The notes below the pieces were generated by a model. That model was not told where the DNA came from. It did not search any database and was given only the letters and a program-made list of their open reading frames with translations. A stretch of DNA of 7,041 bases from Nitrospirales bacterium (GTDB taxonomy: Bacteria; Nitrospirota; Nitrospiria; Nitrospirales; UBA8639): the NCBI GenBank assembly GCA_013817135.1, contig JACDDF010000111.1:1-7041 (forward strand), written 5' to 3'. Position numbers and translations under genes: made by a program. The number at the start of each line of letters is the position of its first letter. The stretch's first letter is position 1. Shown here one piece after another: positions 1-6,558 of this stretch.

Positions 1-1
1 G

Positions 2-964
2 GTGGAAATTGCCCTTCATCCCACAAACCCCAAAATTATTTACCTCGCTACCAACGACTATATTTATAAATCCCGGGATGGAGGAATGACCTGGCAGAAC
101 ATGTCTGCGGGTATGACCCATTCTCGCGTCATTGCCCTGGCCATTGATCCCCTGTTTCCGGCCAATATTGTAGCCGGGACTAAAGGGGATGCGGTGTATA
201 AAAGTTATGATGGTGGCCAACGATGGGTATCACGACGGACGGGATTGGATGATGTGACGATTTCTTCGGTGGTCCATCAACTCGTTTTTGCTCCGGGATC
301 CAGTACCCATATTTTTGCCGCAACCTCTTTGGGTGTGTTTGAATCAGACGATGGCGGGGAAACTTGGAGCAAGCGGATGGAGGGCATGAAAGAAGTGCTC
401 ATGGTGGTGACGCTTGATTGCGATCCCCAGCAGCCCCAAACGCTCTATGCCGGAACAAGTGGGGGAGTCTATAAATCCATTGATGGCGCCCGAAGCTGGA
501 GGATGGTCAATAATGGGTTGGTGGCCTCTAACGTGCTGAAATCTTCCAGGGCATTGGGGGTGACTCGCATTAAGATTGACCCTCGTGAATCCGATACGGT
601 GTATACTGCGACTCTGAGTGGACTGTACGTCACCAAGGATGGAGGGCAAGCCTGGACTCGCATTGGAGATACGCTCTCCGATCAAATGTTGAGCGATCTC
701 ATTCTCGATCATACCCACCCCCATGTCGTGTATGTGACCAATCGTGACGGCGTCTTTAGAAGTGAAGATGGAGGAATAACTTGGGAAGCTCGAAGTGCGG
801 GCTTGACGAATGTTAATATTCGGGCTTTAGCTATGACTGCGGTCGATTCTGATGTGCTCTATGTGGGCACGAATAGAAAAGGACTTTTTCGGACGGTGGA
901 CCGTGGATTGTCATGGGAGCCTGTGCCGCTGGTTGTGGCGGAATCCCTGGAAGGTTTATCCTGA
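2..964 (+). CDS. Asp-box (BNR) beta-propeller protein, 5' end probably outside window
   Basis: The visible 320 residues hold seven Asp-box motifs of the form S/T-x-D-G-G-x-x-W at about residues 24-31, 68-75, 115-122, 159-166, 211-218, 254-261 and 298-305. They are spaced 43-52 residues apart, as in a seven-bladed beta-propeller of the sialidase/Ycf48/VPS10-like type. Each box is preceded by a strand such as LYAGT-GGVYKS. Blade 4 (SIDGARSW) and blade 7 (TVDRGLSW) are degenerate. Asp-boxes are structural turns, so they do not imply sialidase activity, and no catalytic set is visible. The first codon is a GTG at base 2 with no room for a ribosome binding site. The true start, and any signal peptide expected for an exported propeller, probably lies upstream. 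The gene ends in TGA and shares no clear operon link with clpX. The fold call is firm, the function unknown. Confidence 0.8.
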   Translation: MEIALHPTNPKIIYLATNDYIYKSRDGGMTWQNMSAGMTHSRVIALAIDPLFPANIVAGTKGDAVYKSYDGGQRWVSRRTGLDDVTISSVVHQLVFAPGSSTHIFAATSLGVFESDDGGETWSKRMEGMKEVLMVVTLDCDPQQPQTLYAGTSGGVYKSIDGARSWRMVNNGLVASNVLKSSRALGVTRIKIDPRESDTVYTATLSGLYVTKDGGQAWTRIGDTLSDQMLSDLILDHTHPHVVYVTNRDGVFRSEDGGITWEARSAGLTNVNIRALAMTAVDSDVLYVGTNRKGLFRTVDRGLSWEPVPLVVAESLEGLS

Positions 965-976
965 AAGGGGGATGAT

Positions 977-1005
977 TTGATATCCTTCCTCTTGAAGATT
1001 AAGAT
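977..1005 (+). promoter_or_regulatory. candidate sigma70-type promoter for clpX
   Basis: TTGATA (977-982, 5 of 6 matches to the -35 consensus) is followed after exactly 17 bases by TAAGAT (1000-1005, 4 of 6 matches to the -10 consensus). Transcription would start near 1012 and leave a leader of about 65 bases before the GTG of clpX. It lies in the 113-base gap after the propeller gene, where a clpX promoter is expected. This is by eye only. A second -10-like TATCAT at 1012-1017 has no well-spaced -35. Confidence 0.45.
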
Positions 1006-1077
1006 CATTCTTATCATGGATGAGTGAACGCACCTATTAGATTGATATCTGGCGAAGCGTAAGGAAAGGTAACTGCT

Positions 1078-2358
1078 GTGGCTTTTTGGGATTCGAAGCA
1101 AGGACGAAATCGTGCGGATGCGGTCTGCTCCTTTTGTGGTCGGGCAAAACCTGGAGCAACGAATTTGATCCAGGCCCCGGCGAAACAGGCCTGTACGCAA
1201 TGTCAGGCACCAGGGTCGGTGTTGATTTGTGCGGATTGCATCCAACAATGTTCAAAGTTTTTATCAGGCCATACCGAAGGTCAGTCCCCCGTCGAGCCGC
1301 CAGCTGGCCCCTTGCCGACACCTCCTGAAATCAAAGCGGTGCTTGACCAGTATGTGATTGGACAGGATCGTGCCAAAAAGGTTCTGTCGGTTGCCGTTCA
1401 CAATCATTATAAACGTGTGTTTAGCGGCAAAGACTTGCCTGATGTGGAATTGGAAAAAGGGAATGTGATGTTGATCGGGCCAACTGGAACCGGCAAGACC
1501 TTACTGGCGAAAACCTTAGCTAAAATTTTGCATGTGCCCTTTGCCATTGCTGATGCCACCACGGTGACGGAAGCGGGATATGTCGGCGAAGATGTGGAAA
1601 ATGTGGTCTTGAAGTTGTTGCAGTCGTGCGATTTCAATATGGCCAGAGCCCAAGTGGGCATTATCTATATCGATGAAATTGATAAGATTAGCCGGAAATC
1701 TGAAAGCGCATCTATTACGCGGGATGTGTCTGGGGAAGGTGTCCAACAGGCATTGCTGAAATTGGTGGAAGGGACGTTATGTAATGTGCCTCCCAAGGGG
1801 GGCAGAAAACATCCTGAGCAGGAATTTCTTAGGGTGGATACGACCAATATTCTCTTTATCTGTGGCGGTGCGTTTGTCGGAGTGGAGGATATTATTGCTC
1901 AACGGACCAATCAGAAGCGAATGGGTTTTGGGGCAGTTCCCTCTAATGGTCAGGGATTGACCTCTGATCAATTAATGGGAAAACTCAAGCCGGAGGATCT
2001 TTTGAAGTATGGACTCATCCCTGAATTTGTGGGCAGGTTTCCGATTCTGGCCTCTCTGAATGATTTGCGCATGGAGGATATGGTTCGGGTCCTCCAGGAA
2101 CCGAAAAATGCTCTTCTGAAACAATATCAAGCGTTATTTCAATTAGATGGGGTGCAGTTGGATTTTACCCCTGAGGCGGTTCAGGCCGTTGCCACCAGGG
2201 CCTCGTCAATGAAAACGGGAGCCAGGGGATTACGTTCTATTCTGGAGGAAGTGATGCTGGATTTGATGTATGATGTTCCAGCCCTGAAAAACATTAAGCG
2301 AGTTGTGATCACCGAAGAAGCGATTGATGGCAAGGGTGTTCCCCAATTAATTTCCTGA
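1078..2358 (+). CDS. clpX: ATP-dependent Clp protease ATP-binding subunit ClpX, variant zinc domain
   Basis: ClpX is the cytoplasmic AAA+ unfoldase that recognises tagged or damaged proteins and threads them into the ClpP peptidase. The 426 residues match the family end to end: N-terminal zinc-binding domain (about 15-62), VIGQ box (93-96), Walker A GPTGTGKT (134-141), pore-1 loop GYVG (167-170), Walker B IIYIDEID (195-202), pore-2 RKH (243-245), a hydrophobic-Gly-Phe loop MGF (282-284) at the ClpP-docking IGF position, sensor-1 region, arginine finger in EFVGR (316-320) and sensor 2 GARGLRS (381-387). The zinc domain is odd. The usual CxxC pairs (C17/C20 and C51/C54) are 34 residues apart, against 19 in E. 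coli, with an extra CTQC (C39/C42) between them and C58 after them. Start is GTG at 1078, with AAGGAAAGG (1061-1069) 8 bases upstream and no better in-frame start. No clpP is adjacent in the visible sequence. Confidence 0.96.
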   Translation: MAFWDSKQGRNRADAVCSFCGRAKPGATNLIQAPAKQACTQCQAPGSVLICADCIQQCSKFLSGHTEGQSPVEPPAGPLPTPPEIKAVLDQYVIGQDRAKKVLSVAVHNHYKRVFSGKDLPDVELEKGNVMLIGPTGTGKTLLAKTLAKILHVPFAIADATTVTEAGYVGEDVENVVLKLLQSCDFNMARAQVGIIYIDEIDKISRKSESASITRDVSGEGVQQALLKLVEGTLCNVPPKGGRKHPEQEFLRVDTTNILFICGGAFVGVEDIIAQRTNQKRMGFGAVPSNGQGLTSDQLMGKLKPEDLLKYGLIPEFVGRFPILASLNDLRMEDMVRVLQEPKNALLKQYQALFQLDGVQLDFTPEAVQAVATRASSMKTGARGLRSILEEVMLDLMYDVPALKNIKRVVITEEAIDGKGVPQLIS

Positions 2359-2410
2359 AAATAATGCTCCTGAGTAGTAGGTTCTCACCTGGGGATTGTT
2401 GCATTATTTT
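2358..2410 (+). terminator. inverted repeat after clpX, possible terminator or leader stem
   Basis: A perfect 10-bp inverted repeat starts at the last base of the clpX stop codon: AAAATAATGC (2358-2367) pairs with GCATTATTTT (2401-2410). The 33-base interior can fold further, with TCC (2368-2370) against GGA (2393-2395) and an AGGT-TCTC-ACCT hairpin at 2379-2390. The 3' arm is T-rich, as in an intrinsic terminator, but the outer stem is A/T-rich and the loop is long. It would be a weaker terminator than the one at 3006-3042. It could instead be a structured element at the start of the next leader. Confidence 0.4.
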
Positions 2411-2639
2411 CCATTCTGACTTATGCTACCTAAAAGAAATTCATCACGACATTCGGGCCACGTGGTGGATGTTTGAGTGACGGGCCCATCACTGATGTTG
2501 TTTTGCCAAGGAATCCGCAAGGAGTCTGATTGGAAGTTAGTCCTAAGTCGCCACCTGGTTTGCGTTCTCGGGCCGTTCCTTCCCTTCTCTTCTCTTCGAA
2601 CCATGCAAAACAATATCGCATTTAGAAGGAGGGACCCCG
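2359..2639 (+). other. 281-base non-coding leader before the RRM gene
   Basis: I see no convincing gene here; the short open frames run into clpX or the RRM gene in the wrong frame and lack ribosome binding sites. The stretch holds the inverted repeat at 2358-2410, a weak -10-like TATGCT (2422-2427) placed 17 bases after TTGCAT (2399-2404), the palindromes CCACGTGG (2458-2465) and GGGCCC (2482-2487), and three copies of CGGGCC (2454, 2481, 2569). A pyrimidine-rich tract lies at about 2573-2595. Part of that tract, CCTTCT (2583-2588), is complementary to AGAAGG (2624-2629) inside the ribosome binding site of the next gene. A long structured 5' leader would suit a temperature-controlled or autoregulated RNA-binding protein gene, but that is inference. 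Confidence 0.4.
2626..2632 (+). promoter_or_regulatory. strong Shine-Dalgarno of the RRM gene
   Basis: AAGGAGG is a perfect anti-16S match, 7 bases before the ATG at 2640. It fixes that start and predicts high translation. A short ATGC/GCAT pairing (2603-2606 with 2618-2621) lies just upstream. Confidence 0.85.
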
Positions 2640-2972
2640 ATGGGTTCAAAGATCTATGTCGGTGGCCTGCCGTATTCCACGGCGGAGCAAGAATTGGCTG
2701 ACCTTTTTGGGCAGCACGGCGCCGTGACGTCGGCTAAAATTATTACGGACAAGTACACCGGGCAGTCTCGGGGATTTGGTTTTGTGGAAATGGCCTCGGA
2801 TACTGAAGCCAAGGCCGCGATTGAGGCGCTGAATGGGACCGAAATGGGCGGGCGTGCCCTGACGGTCAATGAAGCGAAGCCCCAAGCGCCACGAACCGGA
2901 TTTGGTGGTGGCGGTGGTGGCGGAAATCGTGGCGGCGGCGGAAACCGTGGTGGCGGTGGGGACCGTTGGTAA
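2640..2972 (+). CDS. glycine-rich RRM RNA-binding protein
   Basis: This 110-residue protein is a single RNA recognition motif followed by a glycine-rich tail. RNP2 is IYVGGL (5-10) and RNP1 is RGFGFVEM (44-51); both carry the aromatic residues that stack on RNA bases. Residues 87-110 are almost only Gly with Asn-Arg spacers (GGGGNR repeats) and end in DRW. The size and layout match the small bacterial and cyanobacterial Rbp family and plant glycine-rich proteins, which bind single-stranded RNA and are often cold-induced RNA chaperones. The start is fixed by AAGGAGG 7 bases upstream. The gene is probably monocistronic: a long non-coding leader precedes it and a strong terminator follows 33 bases after the stop. 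The RNA target cannot be read from the sequence. Confidence 0.95.
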   Translation: MGSKIYVGGLPYSTAEQELADLFGQHGAVTSAKIITDKYTGQSRGFGFVEMASDTEAKAAIEALNGTEMGGRALTVNEAKPQAPRTGFGGGGGGGNRGGGGNRGGGGDRW

Positions 2973-3005
2973 CACACTAAGTCACTAAAGGTTACTCTTC
3001 AATAG

Positions 3006-3042
3006 AAGCAGGGGATCCGGTCACGGATCCCCTGCTTTTTTT
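3006..3042 (+). terminator. strong intrinsic terminator of the RRM gene
   Basis: A perfect 14-bp stem, AAGCAGGGGATCCG (3006-3019) with CGGATCCCCTGCTT (3024-3037), closes a GTCA loop (3020-3023). It runs into seven T residues (3036-3042). It separates the highly translated RRM gene from the proteasome operon, so arc should have its own promoter. Confidence 0.93.
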
Positions 3043-3047
3043 ATACC

Positions 3048-3077
3048 TTGGGTAATGGCCAGGAAACATTGTAGAAT
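3048..3077 (+). promoter_or_regulatory. weak candidate promoter for the proteasome operon
   Basis: TTGGGT (3048-3053) and TAGAAT (3072-3077, 5 of 6 matches to the -10 consensus) are 18 bases apart and lie just after the upstream terminator. Transcription from here would leave a leader of about 90 bases. A second TAGAAT at 3153-3158 has no good -35 and lies too close to the ATG. The -35 is poor, so another sigma factor or an activator is possible. Confidence 0.3.
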
Positions 3078-3084
3078 GAGATGG

Positions 3085-3114
3085 CCACTGTCGCCCAAGA
3101 TGACTCGTCAGTGG
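3085..3114 (+). promoter_or_regulatory. dyad in the arc leader
   Basis: CCACTG (3085-3090) pairs with CAGTGG (3109-3114), followed by TTTTG. A nested TGAC-TC-GTCA (3101-3110) offers a competing fold. ATGGCCA occurs at 3055-3061 and again at 3081-3087, flanking the candidate -10. This could be an operator or a leader hairpin; no regulator can be named. Confidence 0.25.
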
Positions 3115-3173
3115 TTTTGATGTGCATCACGGCTTTCATGTTCCAATTGAAATAGAATGGAATAACATATACG

Positions 3174-4955
3174 ATGAGCGATTCTTCAGAATTTTCTTCC
3201 TCCAAGGGTTCTTCTCCGTCGGCTGGTTCCTCATTTTCAAAATCATCCCGTCGGTCCGGGAATTCCCCATTAGAACTCATTGACCAATGCTTGGCATCTT
3301 TGCCTGAAGGGGATCAACGAATTCCCTTGCTCTATCAACTTCGACACCGGCTCGTTGAACAAACGACGGCTTCTCAACAACAGGAAGCCGACATGAAAAA
3401 ACTCAAGGGGGTGCTTGAAAAACTGACGGCTCCGGCGAATCGAATCGGCACGTTGCTGGGTCAGCCTGATAAGGGCGTGGCCAGGATCATGGTTGGTGGG
3501 GCCGAATATTATGCCAATGTCGATCCCAGGCTTGAGGGGGATGGCTTAAAGGTTGGACATCAGATTTTAGTAAATGAGGCGTATGTCGTTATCCGGTCTC
3601 TTGGGTATGATCGGAGTGGCCCGATCGTCAAAGTTCGAGAATTATTAGGTGATGGCCGTCTTCGTATCGACCAAGAAGCGGGCAGGCAAGGCATTCTTAT
3701 TCAACGGGCGGATGATCTTGCCAGTACGGACCTGAAAGTCGGGGATGAGGTTCGATTGGATCCGACTCACCGGATTGCCATTGAACGATTAGAGAACCCC
3801 CAAGGCCAATCGCATCTTTTAGCGGAGTTGCCAACTGTCCGTTGGGAGCATATTGGTGGCCAGCAGGAAGCCATTGGGGCCATTCGCCGGTCAATAGAAT
3901 ACCCGCTCCTGCATGAAGGGTTATTCTCACAGTATCAATTTCAGCAACCCAAGGGGTTTCTGCTGTATGGCCCACCGGGCTGCGGAAAAACGTTGATCGG
4001 CCAAGCCACAGCTGCGAGCCTTGGGCAACTCTTAGGGCAAGAACGTGAAACGCTCAGGCCTCATGTTGGAAATCAGGGACAAGATTCTCGTTCACAACTT
4101 CCGCCGATCGAGGGTGGGGTGTTTCTGCATGTTAAAGGTCCGGAAGTCCTGAATATGTGGGTCGGGGAATCAGAACGAATCATCCGGGATTTATTTCTCC
4201 AAGCCCGGCAACAACGACAGGCCGGAAAGTTACCGTTTATTTTTATTGATGAAGCGGAATCCATTTTAGGGACGAGACGGGCGGTGCGATCCTACAATGT
4301 CTCCAACACCCTGGTTCCGATGTTTTGCGCCGAACTCGACGGGATTGAAAGCCTTTCCCAGGTGGTGGTGATTTTGGCCTCGAATCGTCCGGATATGATT
4401 GATCCGGCGGTGCTTCGACCTGGAAGAATTGATCGAAAAATCAAAGTTGGCCGACCTGGGCGAAACGATGTTGGGGAAATTTTACGTGTCTATTTGACGG
4501 CTGATCTTCCGTACGACACGAAGAAAGCTGATGGCAGTGGAGAAGATGATGGGACTCCGGTGTCGCGTATCATCGACGGACTACTAGAGAATCTCTTTCA
4601 GCGGAGCCAGGAGAATCGCGTGTTGGCTATCCGGTTGCGTAACGGACGGCGAGAAATACTCTACCGTCGCGATTTATTGAGTGGAGCGGTATTGGCGGGA
4701 ATCGTCCGGCGTGCCAAAGAACGGGCCATTGAACGGGCGATTCAAGCGGGTGACCAGGAACCATCGGGGCTGAGCCTCGATGATTTACTCATTGCCACCA
4801 ATGAAGAATTCAAGGAGAGTGAAATCTTTCCCCCTGATGATTCAGCTGAGGAATGGTTGAAGCTCTTGGATTATCACCCGGACCAGGTTGTCGGAGTGTC
4901 CTCCCTTCAGCCAGGAAAGGACGGAGAAGAGCATCGGACTTCTCAAATTGTTTAA
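3174..4955 (+). CDS. arc: proteasome-associated AAA ATPase ARC/Mpa
   Basis: This is the hexameric ring ATPase that binds Pup/UBact-tagged proteins, unfolds them and passes them to the 20S core. The 593 residues show a Ser-rich N-terminus (1-31, 16 serines), a helical, probably coiled-coil segment (about 48-85) where the tag is expected to bind, the tandem OB-fold interdomain (about 88-210) and one AAA module. That module has Walker A GPPGCGKT (266-273), a pore-1 loop with Trp329 (NMWVGES), Walker B FIFIDE (355-360), sensor-1 Asn404 in ASNRPDMID and arginine fingers in LRPGRIDRK (414-422). The C-terminal region follows Mycobacterium Mpa but ends SQIV, without the QYL/HbYX docking motif. ATG at 3174 has GGAA (3159-3162) 11 bases upstream, a weak site. 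It heads the operon arc-dop-ubact-prcB. The name ARC is used outside mycobacteria. Identity is firm. Confidence 0.95.
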   Translation: MSDSSEFSSSKGSSPSAGSSFSKSSRRSGNSPLELIDQCLASLPEGDQRIPLLYQLRHRLVEQTTASQQQEADMKKLKGVLEKLTAPANRIGTLLGQPDKGVARIMVGGAEYYANVDPRLEGDGLKVGHQILVNEAYVVIRSLGYDRSGPIVKVRELLGDGRLRIDQEAGRQGILIQRADDLASTDLKVGDEVRLDPTHRIAIERLENPQGQSHLLAELPTVRWEHIGGQQEAIGAIRRSIEYPLLHEGLFSQYQFQQPKGFLLYGPPGCGKTLIGQATAASLGQLLGQERETLRPHVGNQGQDSRSQLPPIEGGVFLHVKGPEVLNMWVGESERIIRDLFLQARQQRQAGKLPFIFIDEAESILGTRRAVRSYNVSNTLVPMFCAELDGIESLSQVVVILASNRPDMIDPAVLRPGRIDRKIKVGRPGRNDVGEILRVYLTADLPYDTKKADGSGEDDGTPVSRIIDGLLENLFQRSQENRVLAIRLRNGRREILYRRDLLSGAVLAGIVRRAKERAIERAIQAGDQEPSGLSLDDLLIATNEEFKESEIFPPDDSAEEWLKLLDYHPDQVVGVSSLQPGKDGEEHRTSQIV

Positions 4956-5014
4956 ACCTCTTTTTCTAGTAAGTTCTACCAAATGGGACATCCTCAGTTG
5001 AAAGATTGGAAGAT

Positions 5015-6541
5015 ATGAACCCGATTCGCCTCTTTGGTATTGAGACCGAGTACGGGATTGCGCGGGAAGATGTCGAGACCGCCGATCCTGTGGTTGAGTC
5101 CATGGAATTGGTACGAGCCTATCTTGACGGACACTTTACCCGCCGCTGGGATTATGGGGGCGAGCATCCCCATGAAGATCAACGCGGGTTTCGTGTGACC
5201 GAGTTGGCTCAGGATAAAGAAGAGGACCTGTTTGCGGAGCAGGATGCCCATCGGCCTTTTTCATTCCATGAAATGAAAAGTGACCTTGTCCTCCCCAATG
5301 GGGCACGATTTTATAATGACCACACCCATCCGGAATATTCCACGCCGGAATGCCGGTCTCTCAAGGATCTGGTCGCGCATGACCGGGCTGGCGAACGAAT
5401 CCTTTGGATGGCGGCGCAACGCCGAAACAAAGCTCCTGGTTGCCCAATGGTTCAGCTGTATAAAAACAACACGGATTTTCATGGGCATAGTTATGGCTGC
5501 CATGATAATTATTTGGTCTCGCGCGCAATCAATTTTGAGAATTTGGCTCGTGGACTCATGCCTTTTCTGGTCAGCCGACAATTGATTGCCGGCGCAGGCA
5601 AGGTCGGTCGGGAAGCGCAAGAGCGCGGGTTTGTGCCGGGCGGATTTCAAATGTCCCAACGCGCAGATTTTATGGAGGCTGAGTTGGGTGTGGATACTAT
5701 GCATAACCGGCCCATTCTCAATACACGAGACGAACCGCATGCAAATCGCGAGCGCTATAGACGCCTCCATCTCATCGTGGGCGATGCGAATATGTGTGAG
5801 TATGCCACCGCCTTGAAGATAGGCACGACACGGGTGGTGTTGGATATGATTGCGGGAGGCCTCGTGCCGCCCTGTGAGTTAGACTCTCCGGTGCAGGCGA
5901 TTCAGGCGCTGTCCCGTGATCCTGAATTGAACACGCTTGTGAAGCGGAAAGCTGGCGGCATGATTTCCGGGCTGGATATTCAACGGGAGTATCTAAATCT
6001 GGCCAGGAAATTTTTGATCGAAATGGATGAAGAGACGACCTGGATTATTCAGGAATGGGAGCACGTGTTAGACCTCCTTGAACGGGATCGATTGCAGCTT
6101 GTGGGGAAAATCGATTGGGTGACAAAATGGTGGTTACTCGAAACCTTTAGCCAGGCCGAGGCCGTCGGTTGGGAGGATCCCTGGCTGGCCAGCTTGGATC
6201 TGGAATATCATAATATTGATCCAGAGCGTGGATTGTTTTTCGGGTTAGAAGCCGAAGGGCGAACAACCCGGATCTGTCAGGAACCGGAGATTCAGGAGGC
6301 CATGAAGCATGGGCCGCTTGATACGCGTGGAGGACTCAGAGGGTTGTGTGTGCAACGGTTTGGGAAAGACATTACGTCGATACAATGGGAGGGCGTGGAT
6401 TTCAGCAGTCATAATGGGAAGCTTCATCTCGACTTACTTGATCATCTTGAGCCGGTGTCTGTGTCCCGCTGTCGATCTGCAATAGAACATGCCGCGACCC
6501 CCTTTGATTTGATGGAATCTATGGCATTGAAAAATAGTTAA
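5015..6541 (+). CDS. dop: Dop, depupylase-type tag-removing enzyme
   Basis: Dop belongs to the carboxylate-amine ligase-like family with PafA. It uses bound ATP to cleave the isopeptide bond between the tag's C-terminal Glu and substrate lysines, and in some species it deamidates Pup-Gln. The 508 residues carry the GIETEYGI signature (8-15, metal/ATP-binding Glu10 and Glu12), the Dop-type insertion (about 45-88, starting RRWDYGGEHP and containing RGF), the catalytic Asp102 in FYNDHTHPEYSTPEC, KNN (150-152), SYGCHDNYL (159-167), NTRDEPHA (236-243) and RRLHLIVGDANM (249-260). The insertion and the WDY...RGF segment mark it as Dop and not PafA. The chosen ATG at 5015 begins MNPIRLFGIE, as in the family. 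A TTG at 5006 would add three residues and has no better ribosome binding site. It lies 59 bases after arc, and its TAA is 17 bases before the ubact start. Confidence 0.94.
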   Translation: MNPIRLFGIETEYGIAREDVETADPVVESMELVRAYLDGHFTRRWDYGGEHPHEDQRGFRVTELAQDKEEDLFAEQDAHRPFSFHEMKSDLVLPNGARFYNDHTHPEYSTPECRSLKDLVAHDRAGERILWMAAQRRNKAPGCPMVQLYKNNTDFHGHSYGCHDNYLVSRAINFENLARGLMPFLVSRQLIAGAGKVGREAQERGFVPGGFQMSQRADFMEAELGVDTMHNRPILNTRDEPHANRERYRRLHLIVGDANMCEYATALKIGTTRVVLDMIAGGLVPPCELDSPVQAIQALSRDPELNTLVKRKAGGMISGLDIQREYLNLARKFLIEMDEETTWIIQEWEHVLDLLERDRLQLVGKIDWVTKWWLLETFSQAEAVGWEDPWLASLDLEYHNIDPERGLFFGLEAEGRTTRICQEPEIQEAMKHGPLDTRGGLRGLCVQRFGKDITSIQWEGVDFSSHNGKLHLDLLDHLEPVSVSRCRSAIEHAATPFDLMESMALKNS

Positions 6542-6544
6542 TGT

Positions 6545-6549
6545 GGAGG
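6545..6549 (+). promoter_or_regulatory. Shine-Dalgarno that decides the ubact start
   Basis: GGAGG lies 9 bases before the ATG at 6559. Earlier in-frame ATGs at 6541 (overlapping the dop stop as TAATG) and 6550 have no such site in front of them; the first would place this GGAGG inside the gene. So translation most likely starts at 6559. Confidence 0.75.
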
Positions 6550-6558
6550 ATGAGGTTT

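Noticed and set aside
967..988. Possible hairpin GGGGGAT/ATCCTTC after the propeller gene as a terminator
   Set aside because: Two of seven pairs are G-T, no T-run follows, and it overlaps the better-supported -35 of clpX.
2404..2701. Short open frames on both strands in the clpX-RRM gap, including a 74-codon + frame at 2477-2701 and an 81-codon - frame at 2404-2649
   Set aside because: They overlap the RRM gene start or its ribosome binding site, have no ribosome binding site of their own, and give low-complexity proteins with no recognisable family.
2646..2977. Two long - strand frames opposite the RRM gene, one Pro-rich
   Set aside because: They are the mirror of the Gly-rich tail (GGN read backwards gives Pro and Ala/Thr codons). 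The + strand gene has RNP motifs and a perfect ribosome binding site.
3041..3280. - strand frame of 79 codons with an acidic N-terminus over the arc start
   Set aside because: It is the antisense of the Ser-rich ARC N-terminus, lies in the leader, and has no supporting signal.
5006..6541. dop read as the ligase pafA
   Set aside because: The WDY...RGF insertion near residues 45-88 and the sequence around FYNDHTHPEYSTPEC match Dop; PafA lacks this insertion.
6541..6558. Earlier ATG start for ubact, overlapping the dop stop
   Set aside because: No ribosome binding site precedes it, whereas GGAGG at 6545-6549 is ideally placed for ATG 6559. The extra residues MWRMRF do not look like part of the tag.
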